Assembly: GCA_044868325.1 (NCBI GenBank)
Contig: JBIOWI010000028.1
Location: 1 to 6,751, forward strand
Direction of reading: 5' to 3'
From: AWTP1-13 sp044868325
GTDB lineage: Bacteria; Pseudomonadota; Alphaproteobacteria; Rhizobiales; Hyphomicrobiaceae
DNA: 6,751 nt
In this document: positions 1 to 5,622 of the stretch, piece by piece
Position numbering within the stretch: position 1 is the stretch's first letter
Layout of the letters: the number at the start of each line of letters is the position of its first letter
Translations under genes and position numbers: made by a program
Notes under the pieces: generated by a model
Database searches by the model: none
The model's input: only the letters and a program-made list of their open reading frames with translations
Told to the model about the DNA's origin: nothing

Positions 1-1
1 C

Positions 2-676
2 GCCCGCGACGAGGCCGCCGTGAGCACGGCGCTGGCCGAGCTGGAGTCCGCCGCGCGGGAAGGCCGCAACGTCATGGAGCCGTCCATCGCCTGCGCCAAG
101 GCCGGCGTGACGACCGGCGAGTGGGGCGCTGCGCTGCGCGCCGTGTTCGGCGAGTACCGCGCGCCCACCGGCGTCGGCCGTGGGTCCGGCGCCACCGTCC
201 CGGCGACCGAGGAGAGCCTCACCGAGGTGCGCGCCGAGGTGGACCGCGTCTCCGAGCGCCTCGGCCGCCGCATCAAACTCCTGGTCGGCAAGCCCGGCCT
301 CGACGGCCACTCCAACGGGGCCGAGCAGATCGCCGTGCGCGCCCGCGACTGCGGCATGGAGGTGGTTTACGAGGGCATCCGCCTCACCCCCGCGCAGATC
401 GTGCGCACCGCCGGCGACGAGGCCGTGCATCTGGTCGGCCTCTCCATCCTCTCCGGCGGCCATACCTCGCTGGTGGCAGAGGTGATGGCGCGCATGAAGC
501 AGAGCGGCCTCGACGACGTGCCCGTGGTGGTGGGCGGCATCATCCCCCCCGACGACGCCGAGAGCCTGAAGCGCCTCGGCGTCGCCGCCGTGTTCACCCC
601 CAAGGACTTCCGCCTCAATGCCATCATGCGCGACATCGTGCGGCTGGTGGAGGCGGGCGCCGAGGCGCCGGCGTAG
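2..676 (+). CDS. ecm: Ethylmalonyl-CoA mutase (MeaA/Ecm), C-terminal part
   Basis: This gene is cut by the left window edge; 224 C-terminal codons remain, ending in TAG at 674-676. The remaining part is the coenzyme-B12-binding domain of a methylmalonyl-CoA-mutase-type enzyme. The cobalamin motif DxHxxG is present as DGHSNG (bases 302-319), and its His (308-310) is the expected lower axial cobalt ligand. The later SILSGGH and VVVGGIIP segments belong to the same Rossmann-like fold. The segments GEYRAPTGVG and GKPGLDGHSNGAEQIAVRAR resemble the ethylmalonyl-CoA mutase (MeaA) subfamily more than classical methylmalonyl-CoA mutase. That enzyme converts (2R)-ethylmalonyl-CoA to (2S)-methylsuccinyl-CoA in the cytoplasm, in the ethylmalonyl-CoA pathway for acetyl-CoA assimilation. 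The subfamily call is from memory of family sequences. The catalytic barrel lies outside the window. The gene converges with the AraC-type regulator across a 92-base gap. Confidence 0.9.
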   Translation, partial: ARDEAAVSTALAELESAAREGRNVMEPSIACAKAGVTTGEWGAALRAVFGEYRAPTGVGRGSGATVPATEESLTEVRAEVDRVSERLGRRIKLLVGKPGLDGHSNGAEQIAVRARDCGMEVVYEGIRLTPAQIVRTAGDEAVHLVGLSILSGGHTSLVAEVMARMKQSGLDDVPVVVGGIIPPDDAESLKRLGVAAVFTPKDFRLNAIMRDIVRLVEAGAEAPA

Positions 677-768
677 GCCTTTCCATTGGCAGATCCGGCT
701 CCAAGACGGCCGAACCGGTTATGCCAAGGGTTGACCCAAAGCCGACGGAGACCAATGAGGGGATATCC

Positions 769-1947
769 TCAACTTTGCGGCACGCCGGCAGCTCTAAGTC
801 CGTCAGCGAGATGGGTCATGAAGGCTGCGGGAAAAGGCCAGGCATTCCTCGCTCCGTCGACCGTCAAATGCGGGTCCTTGCGCAGGAGCCGGCGGGCAAT
901 GCGGCACGCCTCTGCCCTGGCGCCGGCGTGAACGGCAGCAGCGACGGCAATGCGGTCCGCCCAGACAGCTCCCGGGAAAGCCTGCGTCCCGCTCACGACC
1001 CAGCGTGCCGCCCGCTCGTACCGTCCGGACGCAAAATGTGCGCAGCCCATACCGATGAACGCGATGTGCCGCATCGGCCCGACTGGCGCCAGTTCCAGCG
1101 CGATCCTCAATTCACGATGAGCTGCTCCAGGATCGCCCATGTAGACCGAGGCCCAGCCGCGGCGCACCCAGGCATACGGCAGGGATGGATCGAGGGCCAG
1201 AGCGCGCTCCAGCAAACGGTCCGCATCCTCGAGGCGATGCGCCAGGGTTAAGGCACCGCTCGCCAGCGTCAAGGCCAGGGCGTCGTTGGCTGCCAGCCCG
1301 CGGGCCTGTCCGGCCAGCTGCAGCGCATGGTCGCGATCCTGCCGCGGAGTGGCGCTGAACCCGTGCGCCGCGCGCTGTGCCCAGCACCATGCGGCAAGCG
1401 CGACCGGCAGGCCATAGTCCGGCGCCATTCGAAGAACGCTTTCGAGGGCATCGAGCGCCTCTCCGCATTCGCGCGGAGCGATCGCAAACACGTTCGGCAT
1501 CACCTGCCAAGTGAGGCGGAGAGCCTCGTCGTCGACCTCGTCGGCGCCCGCCCATGCGTGGCGGCTGCGCCGCAAGGTCGTCGAAGGTGCCTCGCCGAAG
1601 ACCGCCCGGTAACTGGCGGCGAAGCGACCGAGCTGGGTGAAGCCGCTGGCCAGAGCGACGTCCGTCACCGTCGCATCGGCGCGGGCACGTTCCAGCTCCC
1701 TGCGGGCGCGGGCTAACCGCATTCGGCGCACCCATCCGAGCGGCGTCGTTCCCAAGAACGTCTTGAAATGCGTTTCCAGCGTGCGGGGCCGCACACCGGC
1801 CACCGATGCCAGTCGTTCAAGGTCGATCGGCTCGGCAAGATGGCTGCGAAGCCAGCGCAGCGCACGCGCGAGATCGGCGGGCAGCGGCAATTCCGATATC
1901 CTGCCGGCAGGCCACTCACTGTCCGGTTCGGCGTCGCGTCCAGCCAT
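769..1947 (-). CDS. AraC-type regulator with C-terminal TPR-like domain
   Basis: This gene encodes 392 residues, ATG (1945-1947) to TGA (769-771). Residues about 26-128 form an AraC/XylS-type DNA-binding domain with both helix-turn-helix units. The first covers about 41-62 (IDLERLASVAGVRPRTLETH) and the second about 92-117 (VTDVALASGFTQLGRFAASY), followed by the usual FGEAPSTTLRR end. The rest (about 130-392) is helical and TPR-like, with ALALDPSLPYAWVRRGWASV as its clearest repeat. It ends in a terminal segment (LADGLRAAGVP) like that of TPR modules attached to adenylate cyclases and winged-helix regulators in alphaproteobacteria. Most AraC proteins carry the DNA-binding domain at the C-terminus, so the order here is reversed. 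The TPR half may bind a partner protein or ligand (inference). No strong Shine-Dalgarno is visible before the ATG, so the exact start is less certain. It is divergent from the exported cupin gene, a likely regulatory target. Confidence 0.85.
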   Translation of the reverse strand: MAGRDAEPDSEWPAGRISELPLPADLARALRWLRSHLAEPIDLERLASVAGVRPRTLETHFKTFLGTTPLGWVRRMRLARARRELERARADATVTDVALASGFTQLGRFAASYRAVFGEAPSTTLRRSRHAWAGADEVDDEALRLTWQVMPNVFAIAPRECGEALDALESVLRMAPDYGLPVALAAWCWAQRAAHGFSATPRQDRDHALQLAGQARGLAANDALALTLASGALTLAHRLEDADRLLERALALDPSLPYAWVRRGWASVYMGDPGAAHRELRIALELAPVGPMRHIAFIGMGCAHFASGRYERAARWVVSGTQAFPGAVWADRIAVAAAVHAGARAEACRIARRLLRKDPHLTVDGARNAWPFPAAFMTHLADGLRAAGVPQS

Positions 1948-2037
1948 CTTGCGTTCTTCGTTAAGGAGCGCAGCCCGACCCTAACATTTCACGGCGATAA
2001 CTGCATAGGCGCGGCGGAAATCGAATAGCTGTCCACC

Positions 2038-2049
2038 CCGACATGTCGG
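2038..2049. promoter_or_regulatory. Perfect 12-bp palindrome, candidate operator
   Basis: CCGACATGTCGG is a perfect 12-base palindrome in the region between the divergent AraC-type regulator (start 1947) and the cupin gene (start 2099). It lies 49 bases upstream of the cupin start, a suitable place for a dimeric repressor site or a leader-RNA element. The sequence shows only the symmetry; the binding protein is unknown. AraC proteins usually bind direct repeats, so the neighbouring regulator need not be the one that uses it. Confidence 0.4.
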
Positions 2050-2083
2050 AACGATGTACGCGGCATCCTCGGCAATCCGAAAC

Positions 2084-2091
2084 GGAAGGAG
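2084..2091 (+). promoter_or_regulatory. Ribosome-binding site deciding the cupin start
   Basis: GGAAGGAG lies seven bases before the ATG at 2099. It favours that start over the in-frame ATG at 2054, which would add 15 arginine-rich residues in front of an otherwise normal signal peptide and has no comparable purine-rich site. Confidence 0.75.
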
Positions 2092-2098
2092 AAGAACG

Positions 2099-2713
2099 AT
2101 GCGACAGGCCACATCGCTACGCTGCAGGGTCCTTCCTCTCGCGGTGGTGCTGTGCGCTGTGGGAATGCCGCTGTCCCCGTCTGCGGCGCAACAGGCGCTC
2201 TCCGTGAAGCCAGTTGTGGAGAAGAAGCTCGCGCAGCTACCGGCAGGGCCGCTCTACTGGCGGATCGAGGTTTTTCCAACGCTCGGCGAGGCACAGGCCG
2301 CCGCAGGCCCGACCTCGCTGGCCGCCGCAATCGCCGCCAAGGCTTGGCTCTTCACACTGGGCCCCAAGGGCGGTGCGACCACAGGCGGCAGCAAGATCGC
2401 CGAGGTCGGACCCGTGCCCGCAATCGCGGCGTCGGAGTACCTGCTTCGGATCAATCATGCGAGCGGCCCGCCCGGTGCCAAGACGCCTGTGCACACGCAT
2501 CCGGGCTCGGAGGCGTTTTACGTGTTGGCCGGCAAGCTTGGCCAGAGGACTCCGCATGGCGTCGCCTATGCCGAGGCGGGTCAGTCCATGGCCGGACACG
2601 GTGCCGATACTGCGATGGAAGTATTCAGCGCCGGCGCCACCGATCTGGATCAGCTGGTGATGTTCGTCGTTGACGCGACCAGACCCTTCTCGTCGCCAGC
2701 CAAGTTGGAATGA
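2099..2713 (+). CDS. Exported single-domain cupin protein
   Basis: This gene encodes 204 residues from the ATG at 2099, chosen for its strong ribosome-binding site. Residues 1-30 look like a Sec signal peptide: basic start (R2, R8, R10), hydrophobic core LPLAVVLCAVG and a likely cleavage after PSAA (residue 30), which predicts a periplasmic protein. A cupin barrel occupies about residues 110-192. Cupin motif 1 is clear: H132 and H134 (HTH), E138, then a Gly seven residues later. These are three of the usual four metal ligands. H167 in a GHGADTAMEV segment is the best candidate for the fourth, in motif 2. The family includes metal-dependent dioxygenases, isomerases and non-catalytic binding proteins, so the substrate cannot be named. 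Residues about 35-110 form an N-terminal extension with no recognised motif. The gene is divergent from the AraC-type regulator and converges with the LuxR gene 13 bases away. Confidence 0.85.
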   Translation: MRQATSLRCRVLPLAVVLCAVGMPLSPSAAQQALSVKPVVEKKLAQLPAGPLYWRIEVFPTLGEAQAAAGPTSLAAAIAAKAWLFTLGPKGGATTGGSKIAEVGPVPAIAASEYLLRINHASGPPGAKTPVHTHPGSEAFYVLAGKLGQRTPHGVAYAEAGQSMAGHGADTAMEVFSAGATDLDQLVMFVVDATRPFSSPAKLE

Positions 2714-2726
2714 GCGCCACGCCCCC

Positions 2727-3107
2727 TCAAAGATGCAGCACCCCTATCCGCGCCGCGTGCGCGACGGCGTCCGTGCGGCTGACGGCGTCGAGCTTCTCCA
2801 TCAGGGAGGCGACGTGGTACTTCGCCGTGTGGACCGAGATGCCGAGGCGGCGGGCGATCAGCTTGTTGGAGGCGCCCTCGGCCACCAGGGCCAGCACCTC
2901 CAGCTCGCGCGGCGTGAGGGCAACGTCGGCCTCCGCTTCATGCATCGTCCGGTCGCCGGCGACGACGACCGCGTCGGGCCGATCGCCGGCACCGACCAGC
3001 TCTATCCCGTCCACGCCGCTCATGGCGGCAGCGATGCGATCGGCGAGGGCGGGATCGCCCACGTCGATCGCCAGCCGCACGCCGTCTCTCGCATGCCCTT
3101 CCGTCAA
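2727..3107 (-). CDS. LuxR-type regulator with degenerate mini-receiver
   Basis: This gene encodes 126 residues. Residues about 62-126 are a classic LuxR/NarL helix-turn-helix: LTPRELEVLALVAEG, then NKLIARRLGISVHTAKYHV as the recognition region. Residues about 10-50 look like the start of a response-regulator receiver (β1 VRLAIDV, helix, β2 IELVGAG, β3 PDAVVVAG). The rest of the normal ~120-residue receiver is missing. The position expected for the phosphorylated Asp after β3 is Ala50 (PDVVLLD in usual receivers, PDAVVVA here). It is therefore unlikely to be controlled by phosphorylation. The start is a TTG whose last two bases are the first two of the upstream gene's TGA (TTGA overlap, 3104-3107). 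GGAGAGAGG lies shortly upstream inside that gene. This indicates translational coupling to the PDZ protein, which may be its signal input (inference). An internal Met at residue 29 would remove most of the mini-receiver. Confidence 0.85.
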   Translation of the reverse strand: MTEGHARDGVRLAIDVGDPALADRIAAAMSGVDGIELVGAGDRPDAVVVAGDRTMHEAEADVALTPRELEVLALVAEGASNKLIARRLGISVHTAKYHVASLMEKLDAVSRTDAVAHAARIGVLHL

Positions 3108-3973
3108 GCCGCGGGCCTCTCTCCGATCTCGATCCTCGTCTGCAGCACCTGGCCGCCGCGCTTGAGCTCGATGGCGAGCACCTTGCCGACACTGTCGGGA
3201 CCCAGCGAGCTCAGTAGCGATTGCAGCCTTCCGACCGGACTGCCGTCAACGCCCGTCAGAACGTCGCCCTGGCGGATGTCGGCGGTCGCTGCGGGTCCCT
3301 TCGGGTCGACGCTCATCGCCATCAGGCCGGCGCCGCCGCCGTCGACGGTGACCTGCTGCAGCCCAAGCCCGAGATAGCCGCGCGGGATGCGCCCGTGCCG
3401 CTCCAACCGCGCCGCCACGCGGGCGATGGTGACCGAGGGGATCGCCAGCACGCGCCGCCGCGGTCCGAGCACCGTCATGCCGAAGGGCTGCCCGGCGGCA
3501 TCGACCGCAAGTCCGCCCTCGGCCGCCCGCCGCAGGCGGCAGTCGAGCTCCAGGCGCGCGTCGATCTCGCCGCCGCGCATCGATTGCCACGGCCCCCGGC
3601 TCACGGCAACCGCTCCGAGGGCGGCGGTCGGCGCACCCCCCTCGGCGCCCAGGGCAAGGGCGAGCGCCCCTGCCGCGGGTACGGTTGCCGCCATCGCCAC
3701 GGGGCGCAAGTCGGCTCGCTCGACCTTCAGCAGCGCGACGGCGGTGCTCGGGTCGCGGCCGGCGATCTGCGCGGCGACCTCCTCGCCGCCGGGCAGCGTC
3801 AGACGAACCTCGCCCTCCTCCGCGAGCCCCTCGTCCGAGGTGACGATCAACCCCGCGCGCCAGACGAACCCCGACGCACGCATGCGGCGGGAAGCGACGG
3901 AAACGAGGCTCGGCGCCAGGCTGGCCACGAAGCCTTCCAGCGCGGCGGACAGCTCCTGCAACGTCTTGCTCAT
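3104..3973 (-). CDS. Catalytically dead HtrA/S1C-like protein with PDZ domain
   Basis: This gene encodes 289 residues. The ATG at 3971-3973 is chosen because GGAGG lies four bases before it; an upstream in-frame ATG (3991) lacks such a site. Residues about 20-190 align with the trypsin-like fold of HtrA/DegP (S1C) proteases, but all three catalytic positions are changed. The His of the usual TNNHVV is Glu48 (TSDEGL), the Asp of DLALLKV is Ala78 (AVALLKV), and the Ser of GNSGG is Glu152 (AAEGG). The flanking LxxDxRL and VDAAGQPFGM confirm the last alignment. Residues about 200-285 form a PDZ domain: RGYLGLGL, then VDPKGPAATADIRQGDVLTGVDG. No signal peptide or membrane segment is seen at the N-terminus, unlike secreted HtrA proteins, so it probably stays in the cytoplasm. 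It is likely a peptide- or protein-binding scaffold rather than a protease (inference). It overlaps the downstream LuxR gene by four bases, forming a two-gene operon. Confidence 0.85.
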   Translation of the reverse strand: MSKTLQELSAALEGFVASLAPSLVSVASRRMRASGFVWRAGLIVTSDEGLAEEGEVRLTLPGGEEVAAQIAGRDPSTAVALLKVERADLRPVAMAATVPAAGALALALGAEGGAPTAALGAVAVSRGPWQSMRGGEIDARLELDCRLRRAAEGGLAVDAAGQPFGMTVLGPRRRVLAIPSVTIARVAARLERHGRIPRGYLGLGLQQVTVDGGGAGLMAMSVDPKGPAATADIRQGDVLTGVDGSPVGRLQSLLSSLGPDSVGKVLAIELKRGGQVLQTRIEIGERPAA

Positions 3974-4097
3974 AGAACCTCCAGGGAGCATCGGTTGTGC
4001 ATGCCCAAGAGGTGTCCCGGAACGCGCCGTTCGTCCACTGGCCGCATGGGCAGGGGCGGGGTGAGGCAGAGCAGCCGTGGATCGCCACCCACCGTGA

Positions 4098-4229
4098 GCC
4101 GTCGGTCGGACTAGCCCGCTCGGCGCCTACTCCTGGTTCTTCATCGGCTCGGCCGCGGTGGGCCTCGGCGCAATGGCGATGGCGCTCGCCTTCCCGCCGC
4201 TGCCGCGGGAGCGGTTGCAGCCGGCGTGA
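4098..4229 (+). pseudogene. 3' remnant of a membrane transporter gene (MFS-like)
   Basis: On the plus strand, 4098-4229 is open after an in-frame TGA at 4095-4097 and reads as the end of a multi-pass membrane protein. It contains GAYSWFFIGSAAVGLGAMAM, a strongly hydrophobic helix of about 22 residues, then a short tail (FPPLPRERLQPA) and TGA. This pattern is typical of the twelfth helix and cytoplasmic tail of MFS transporters, though another transporter family is possible. No further transporter sequence is seen in any plus frame between 3990 and 4097, so the rest of the gene has been deleted. The remnant is antisense to the end of the LysR gene, and a plausible terminator follows it 26 bases later. 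The original arrangement was probably a transporter gene convergent with the LysR gene (inference). Confidence 0.5.
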
Positions 4230-5215
4230 GCGACGGCGCCTTGCGAGCGTAGGGGGTCGGGCCCGGCGAGGCTGACCTTTTTGTCTGCCGCCCGCGCGAG
4301 TGCGGCCTTGAGGCTTGCGTGCGTCTCCTCCATTTCGGCGAACACCCAGTCGCGGAACGCCTTGACGGTGGCGCGCTTCTCCTGGCCGCGGGCGCACACG
4401 AGATAGTAGGCGCGCCCCGGCACCGGGATCTCCGGCCCGAACGGAGGCACGAGGCGCCCCAGCACAATGTCGCGGGAGGCGACCATCTTATAGGCCAGCA
4501 CCACGCCCATGCCTTCGCTGGCGGCGTCGAGCGCATGGTCGGCCACGTTCAGCCGCAGCCCGCGCGTGCTGTCGATGCCGTCGATGCCGGCCATGCTAAG
4601 CCAGTCCGCCCACGTTGGCACCAGGCCGGGCAAGTCCACCTGGATCAGCGGGAAGTGCGCGAGGTCCTGTGGCGACCGCAGCGGGTGCTCGCTGTTGAGG
4701 AGGCGCGGGCTGCACAGCGGCAGCAGCCACTCGTCGGAGAGCTTCTCGACATAGAGATCGGGGTGCACGCCGGGGCTGAGCCGGATACCCACGTCCACGC
4801 CGTCGCTTGTGAAGTTCGCGTAGGCCGCGCTTGCCGTGATGCGCGTCTCGATGTCGGGGTGGCGCCCGAGAAAGCGGTAGAGGCGCGGCACCAGCCACTT
4901 GGCGGTGAAGCCGGGCGTGGAGCTGACGACCAGGATGCGGTCCTGCTGGCCGCGACCCAGCCGGTCCACCGCCTCGCGGATCGCCTCGAAGCCGGTGCGG
5001 ATGCCCGGATAGATGAGCCGCGCCGGCTCGGTCAGCTCGATGGAGCGGGCTCGGCGGTGGAAGAGCTTGAGACCCAGCAGGTCCTCAAGCCCGCGGATCT
5101 GATGGCTGAGCGCCGCGGGCGTGACGTGCAGCTCGTCGGCGGCCTTGGAGAAGCTCAGGTGCCGCGCCGTGGCCTCGAAGGCCCTGAGCGCGTTGAGGGG
5201 CGGCAGGGGACGCAT
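4127..5215 (-). CDS. LysR-family regulator (GcvA-like), extended C-terminus
   Basis: This gene encodes 362 residues, ATG (5213-5215) to TAG (4127-4129), with TAAAGG seven bases before the start. Residues about 6-64 are the LysR winged helix-turn-helix (LNALRAFEATARHLSFSKAA, then HVTPAALSHQIRGLEDLLG). Residues about 92-305 form the effector-binding domain, including DGVDVGIRLSPG and ASEGMGVVLAY. The opening LPPLNALRAFEATARHLSF and the spacing are typical of the GcvA/AmpR-like subgroup, usually about 300 residues long. Here about 50 extra residues (312-362) follow EETHASLKAALARAADKK. That tail is low in hydrophobic core residues and is encoded antisense to a plus-strand terminator-like hairpin and a transporter remnant. 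It therefore looks acquired when the original stop was lost through deletion or frameshift. It is divergent from the 57-codon ORF and DUF1127 gene, and inverted repeats lie just upstream of its start. The effector is unknown. Confidence 0.9.
   Translation of the reverse strand: MRPLPPLNALRAFEATARHLSFSKAADELHVTPAALSHQIRGLEDLLGLKLFHRRARSIELTEPARLIYPGIRTGFEAIREAVDRLGRGQQDRILVVSSTPGFTAKWLVPRLYRFLGRHPDIETRITASAAYANFTSDGVDVGIRLSPGVHPDLYVEKLSDEWLLPLCSPRLLNSEHPLRSPQDLAHFPLIQVDLPGLVPTWADWLSMAGIDGIDSTRGLRLNVADHALDAASEGMGVVLAYKMVASRDIVLGRLVPPFGPEIPVPGRAYYLVCARGQEKRATVKAFRDWVFAEMEETHASLKAALARAADKKVSLAGPDPLRSQGAVAHAGCNRSRGSGGKASAIAIAPRPTAAEPMKNQE
4255..4282 (+). terminator. Candidate Rho-independent terminator inside the LysR tail
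   Basis: GGTCGG (4255-4260) can pair with CTGACC (4272-4277), giving six pairs including one G·U, around an 11-base loop, followed at once by TTTTT (4278-4282). On the plus strand this has the form of an intrinsic terminator, 26 bases after the stop of the membrane-protein remnant. The stem is short, so efficiency is uncertain. On the minus strand it lies within the LysR reading frame at codons 312-321. Confidence 0.45.
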
Positions 5216-5233
5216 GGGCGGGCCTTTAGAATC

Positions 5234-5259
5234 TCTCAGGCTTGAGACGAGATATCGTC
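5234..5259. promoter_or_regulatory. Two adjacent inverted repeats in the LysR divergent region
   Basis: TCTCA-N4-TGAGA (5234-5247) and GACGA-N4-TCGTC (5246-5259) are two perfect 5-base inverted repeats, each with a 4-base centre, overlapping by two bases and centred 12 bases apart. The first begins 18 bases upstream of the LysR start codon and fits the T-N11-A-type symmetry bound by LysR proteins. Autoregulation by LysR together with control of the divergent small ORF is the simplest reading (inference). Promoter boxes are not clearly visible. Confidence 0.4.
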
Positions 5260-5289
5260 GTTTGCGGCGCCGACGGTACCGGCCTAAGC

Positions 5290-5318
5290 CCTCACACTAA
5301 ACCCACTTGTCTGTGAGG
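5290..5318 (+). promoter_or_regulatory. Hairpin covering the ribosome-binding site of the small ORF
   Basis: CCTCACA (5290-5296) and TGTGAGG (5312-5318) are perfect 7-base inverted repeats around a 15-base loop. The right arm contains GAGG, the only Shine-Dalgarno-like sequence before the ATG at 5328. If it forms in the mRNA, the stem would hide the ribosome-binding site. Alternatively it is a DNA-level operator in the LysR divergent region. Confidence 0.35.
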
Positions 5319-5327
5319 ATTAATAAA

Positions 5328-5501
5328 ATGACGGACGATCCCGACACCGGCCGGCACGAGCGCATCCAGGCCCTGCACGCTGCCGCGCGCCTGGAGCGGG
5401 CGCAGATCCTTCGGCGCCTGCTGCAGAGCCTGCTCTGCCCGCGCGGCACCGCGCAAACGTGGCCGGCTCCAGGCCGGCCGGCGCTGGGCGAGGGCCGCTG
5501 A
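5328..5501 (+). CDS. Small hypothetical protein, 57 residues
   Basis: A short reading frame runs from ATG at 5328 to TGA at 5499-5501, with GAGG nine bases upstream of the start. The product is not assigned to a named family. It has an acidic start (MTDDPD), then one long amphipathic, arginine-rich helix (about residues 10-35; HERIQALHAAARLERAQILR lies within it), then a proline- and glycine-rich, probably disordered end. Short helical proteins of this kind are often found beside DUF1127 genes in alphaproteobacteria (from memory), and a DUF1127 gene lies directly downstream on the same strand. It is divergent from LysR and shares that intergenic region, so it may be a LysR target. There is no signal peptide or membrane segment. 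In GC-rich DNA a 57-codon frame can occur by chance; the start signal and context raise the odds that it is real. Confidence 0.5.
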   Translation: MTDDPDTGRHERIQALHAAARLERAQILRRLLQSLLCPRGTAQTWPAPGRPALGEGR

Positions 5502-5622
5502 CCGCGCTGGGGGTGAGGACTGGCCTCGCAGCCTGCGAATCGCCCCCCGCGAGCACAAAGGAAGACCCATGCCGCTTGCGCGTATCGCTCTGAAGTGTGG
5601 CTACCCATCGGGGAGAGAAGTC

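Noticed and set aside
756..771. TGAGG/CCTCA hairpin at the AraC stop codon as a terminator
   Set aside because: It has only five base pairs and no T-run on either side, which is too weak to call.
121..1251. Long plus-strand ORF crossing ecm and the AraC gene
   Set aside because: It is arginine-rich, low-complexity translation typical of a shadow frame in GC-rich DNA, and it spans two well-supported genes in other frames.
2054..2098. Upstream ATG as the true start of the cupin gene
   Set aside because: It lacks a good ribosome-binding site and would bury the signal peptide behind 15 arginine-rich residues. ATG 2099 has an ideal site.
3974..3991. Upstream ATG at 3991 as the start of the pseudo-protease
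   Set aside because: The GGAGG that serves ATG 3973 lies inside this extension, and no site precedes 3991.
4002..4052. TGCCCA/TGGGCA inverted repeat in the gap upstream of the pseudo-protease
   Set aside because: It is only six bases around a 39-base loop, which is expected by chance in GC-rich DNA.
3221..4397. Long open frames on both strands over the pseudo-protease gene
   Set aside because: Their composition is biased towards Arg, Ala, Gly and Pro with no domain, whereas the overlapping frame shows clear S1C and PDZ motifs.
4319..5245. 308-codon plus-strand ORF antisense to LysR
   Set aside because: The LysR frame has unmistakable family motifs. The antisense frame has none and is explained by high GC content.
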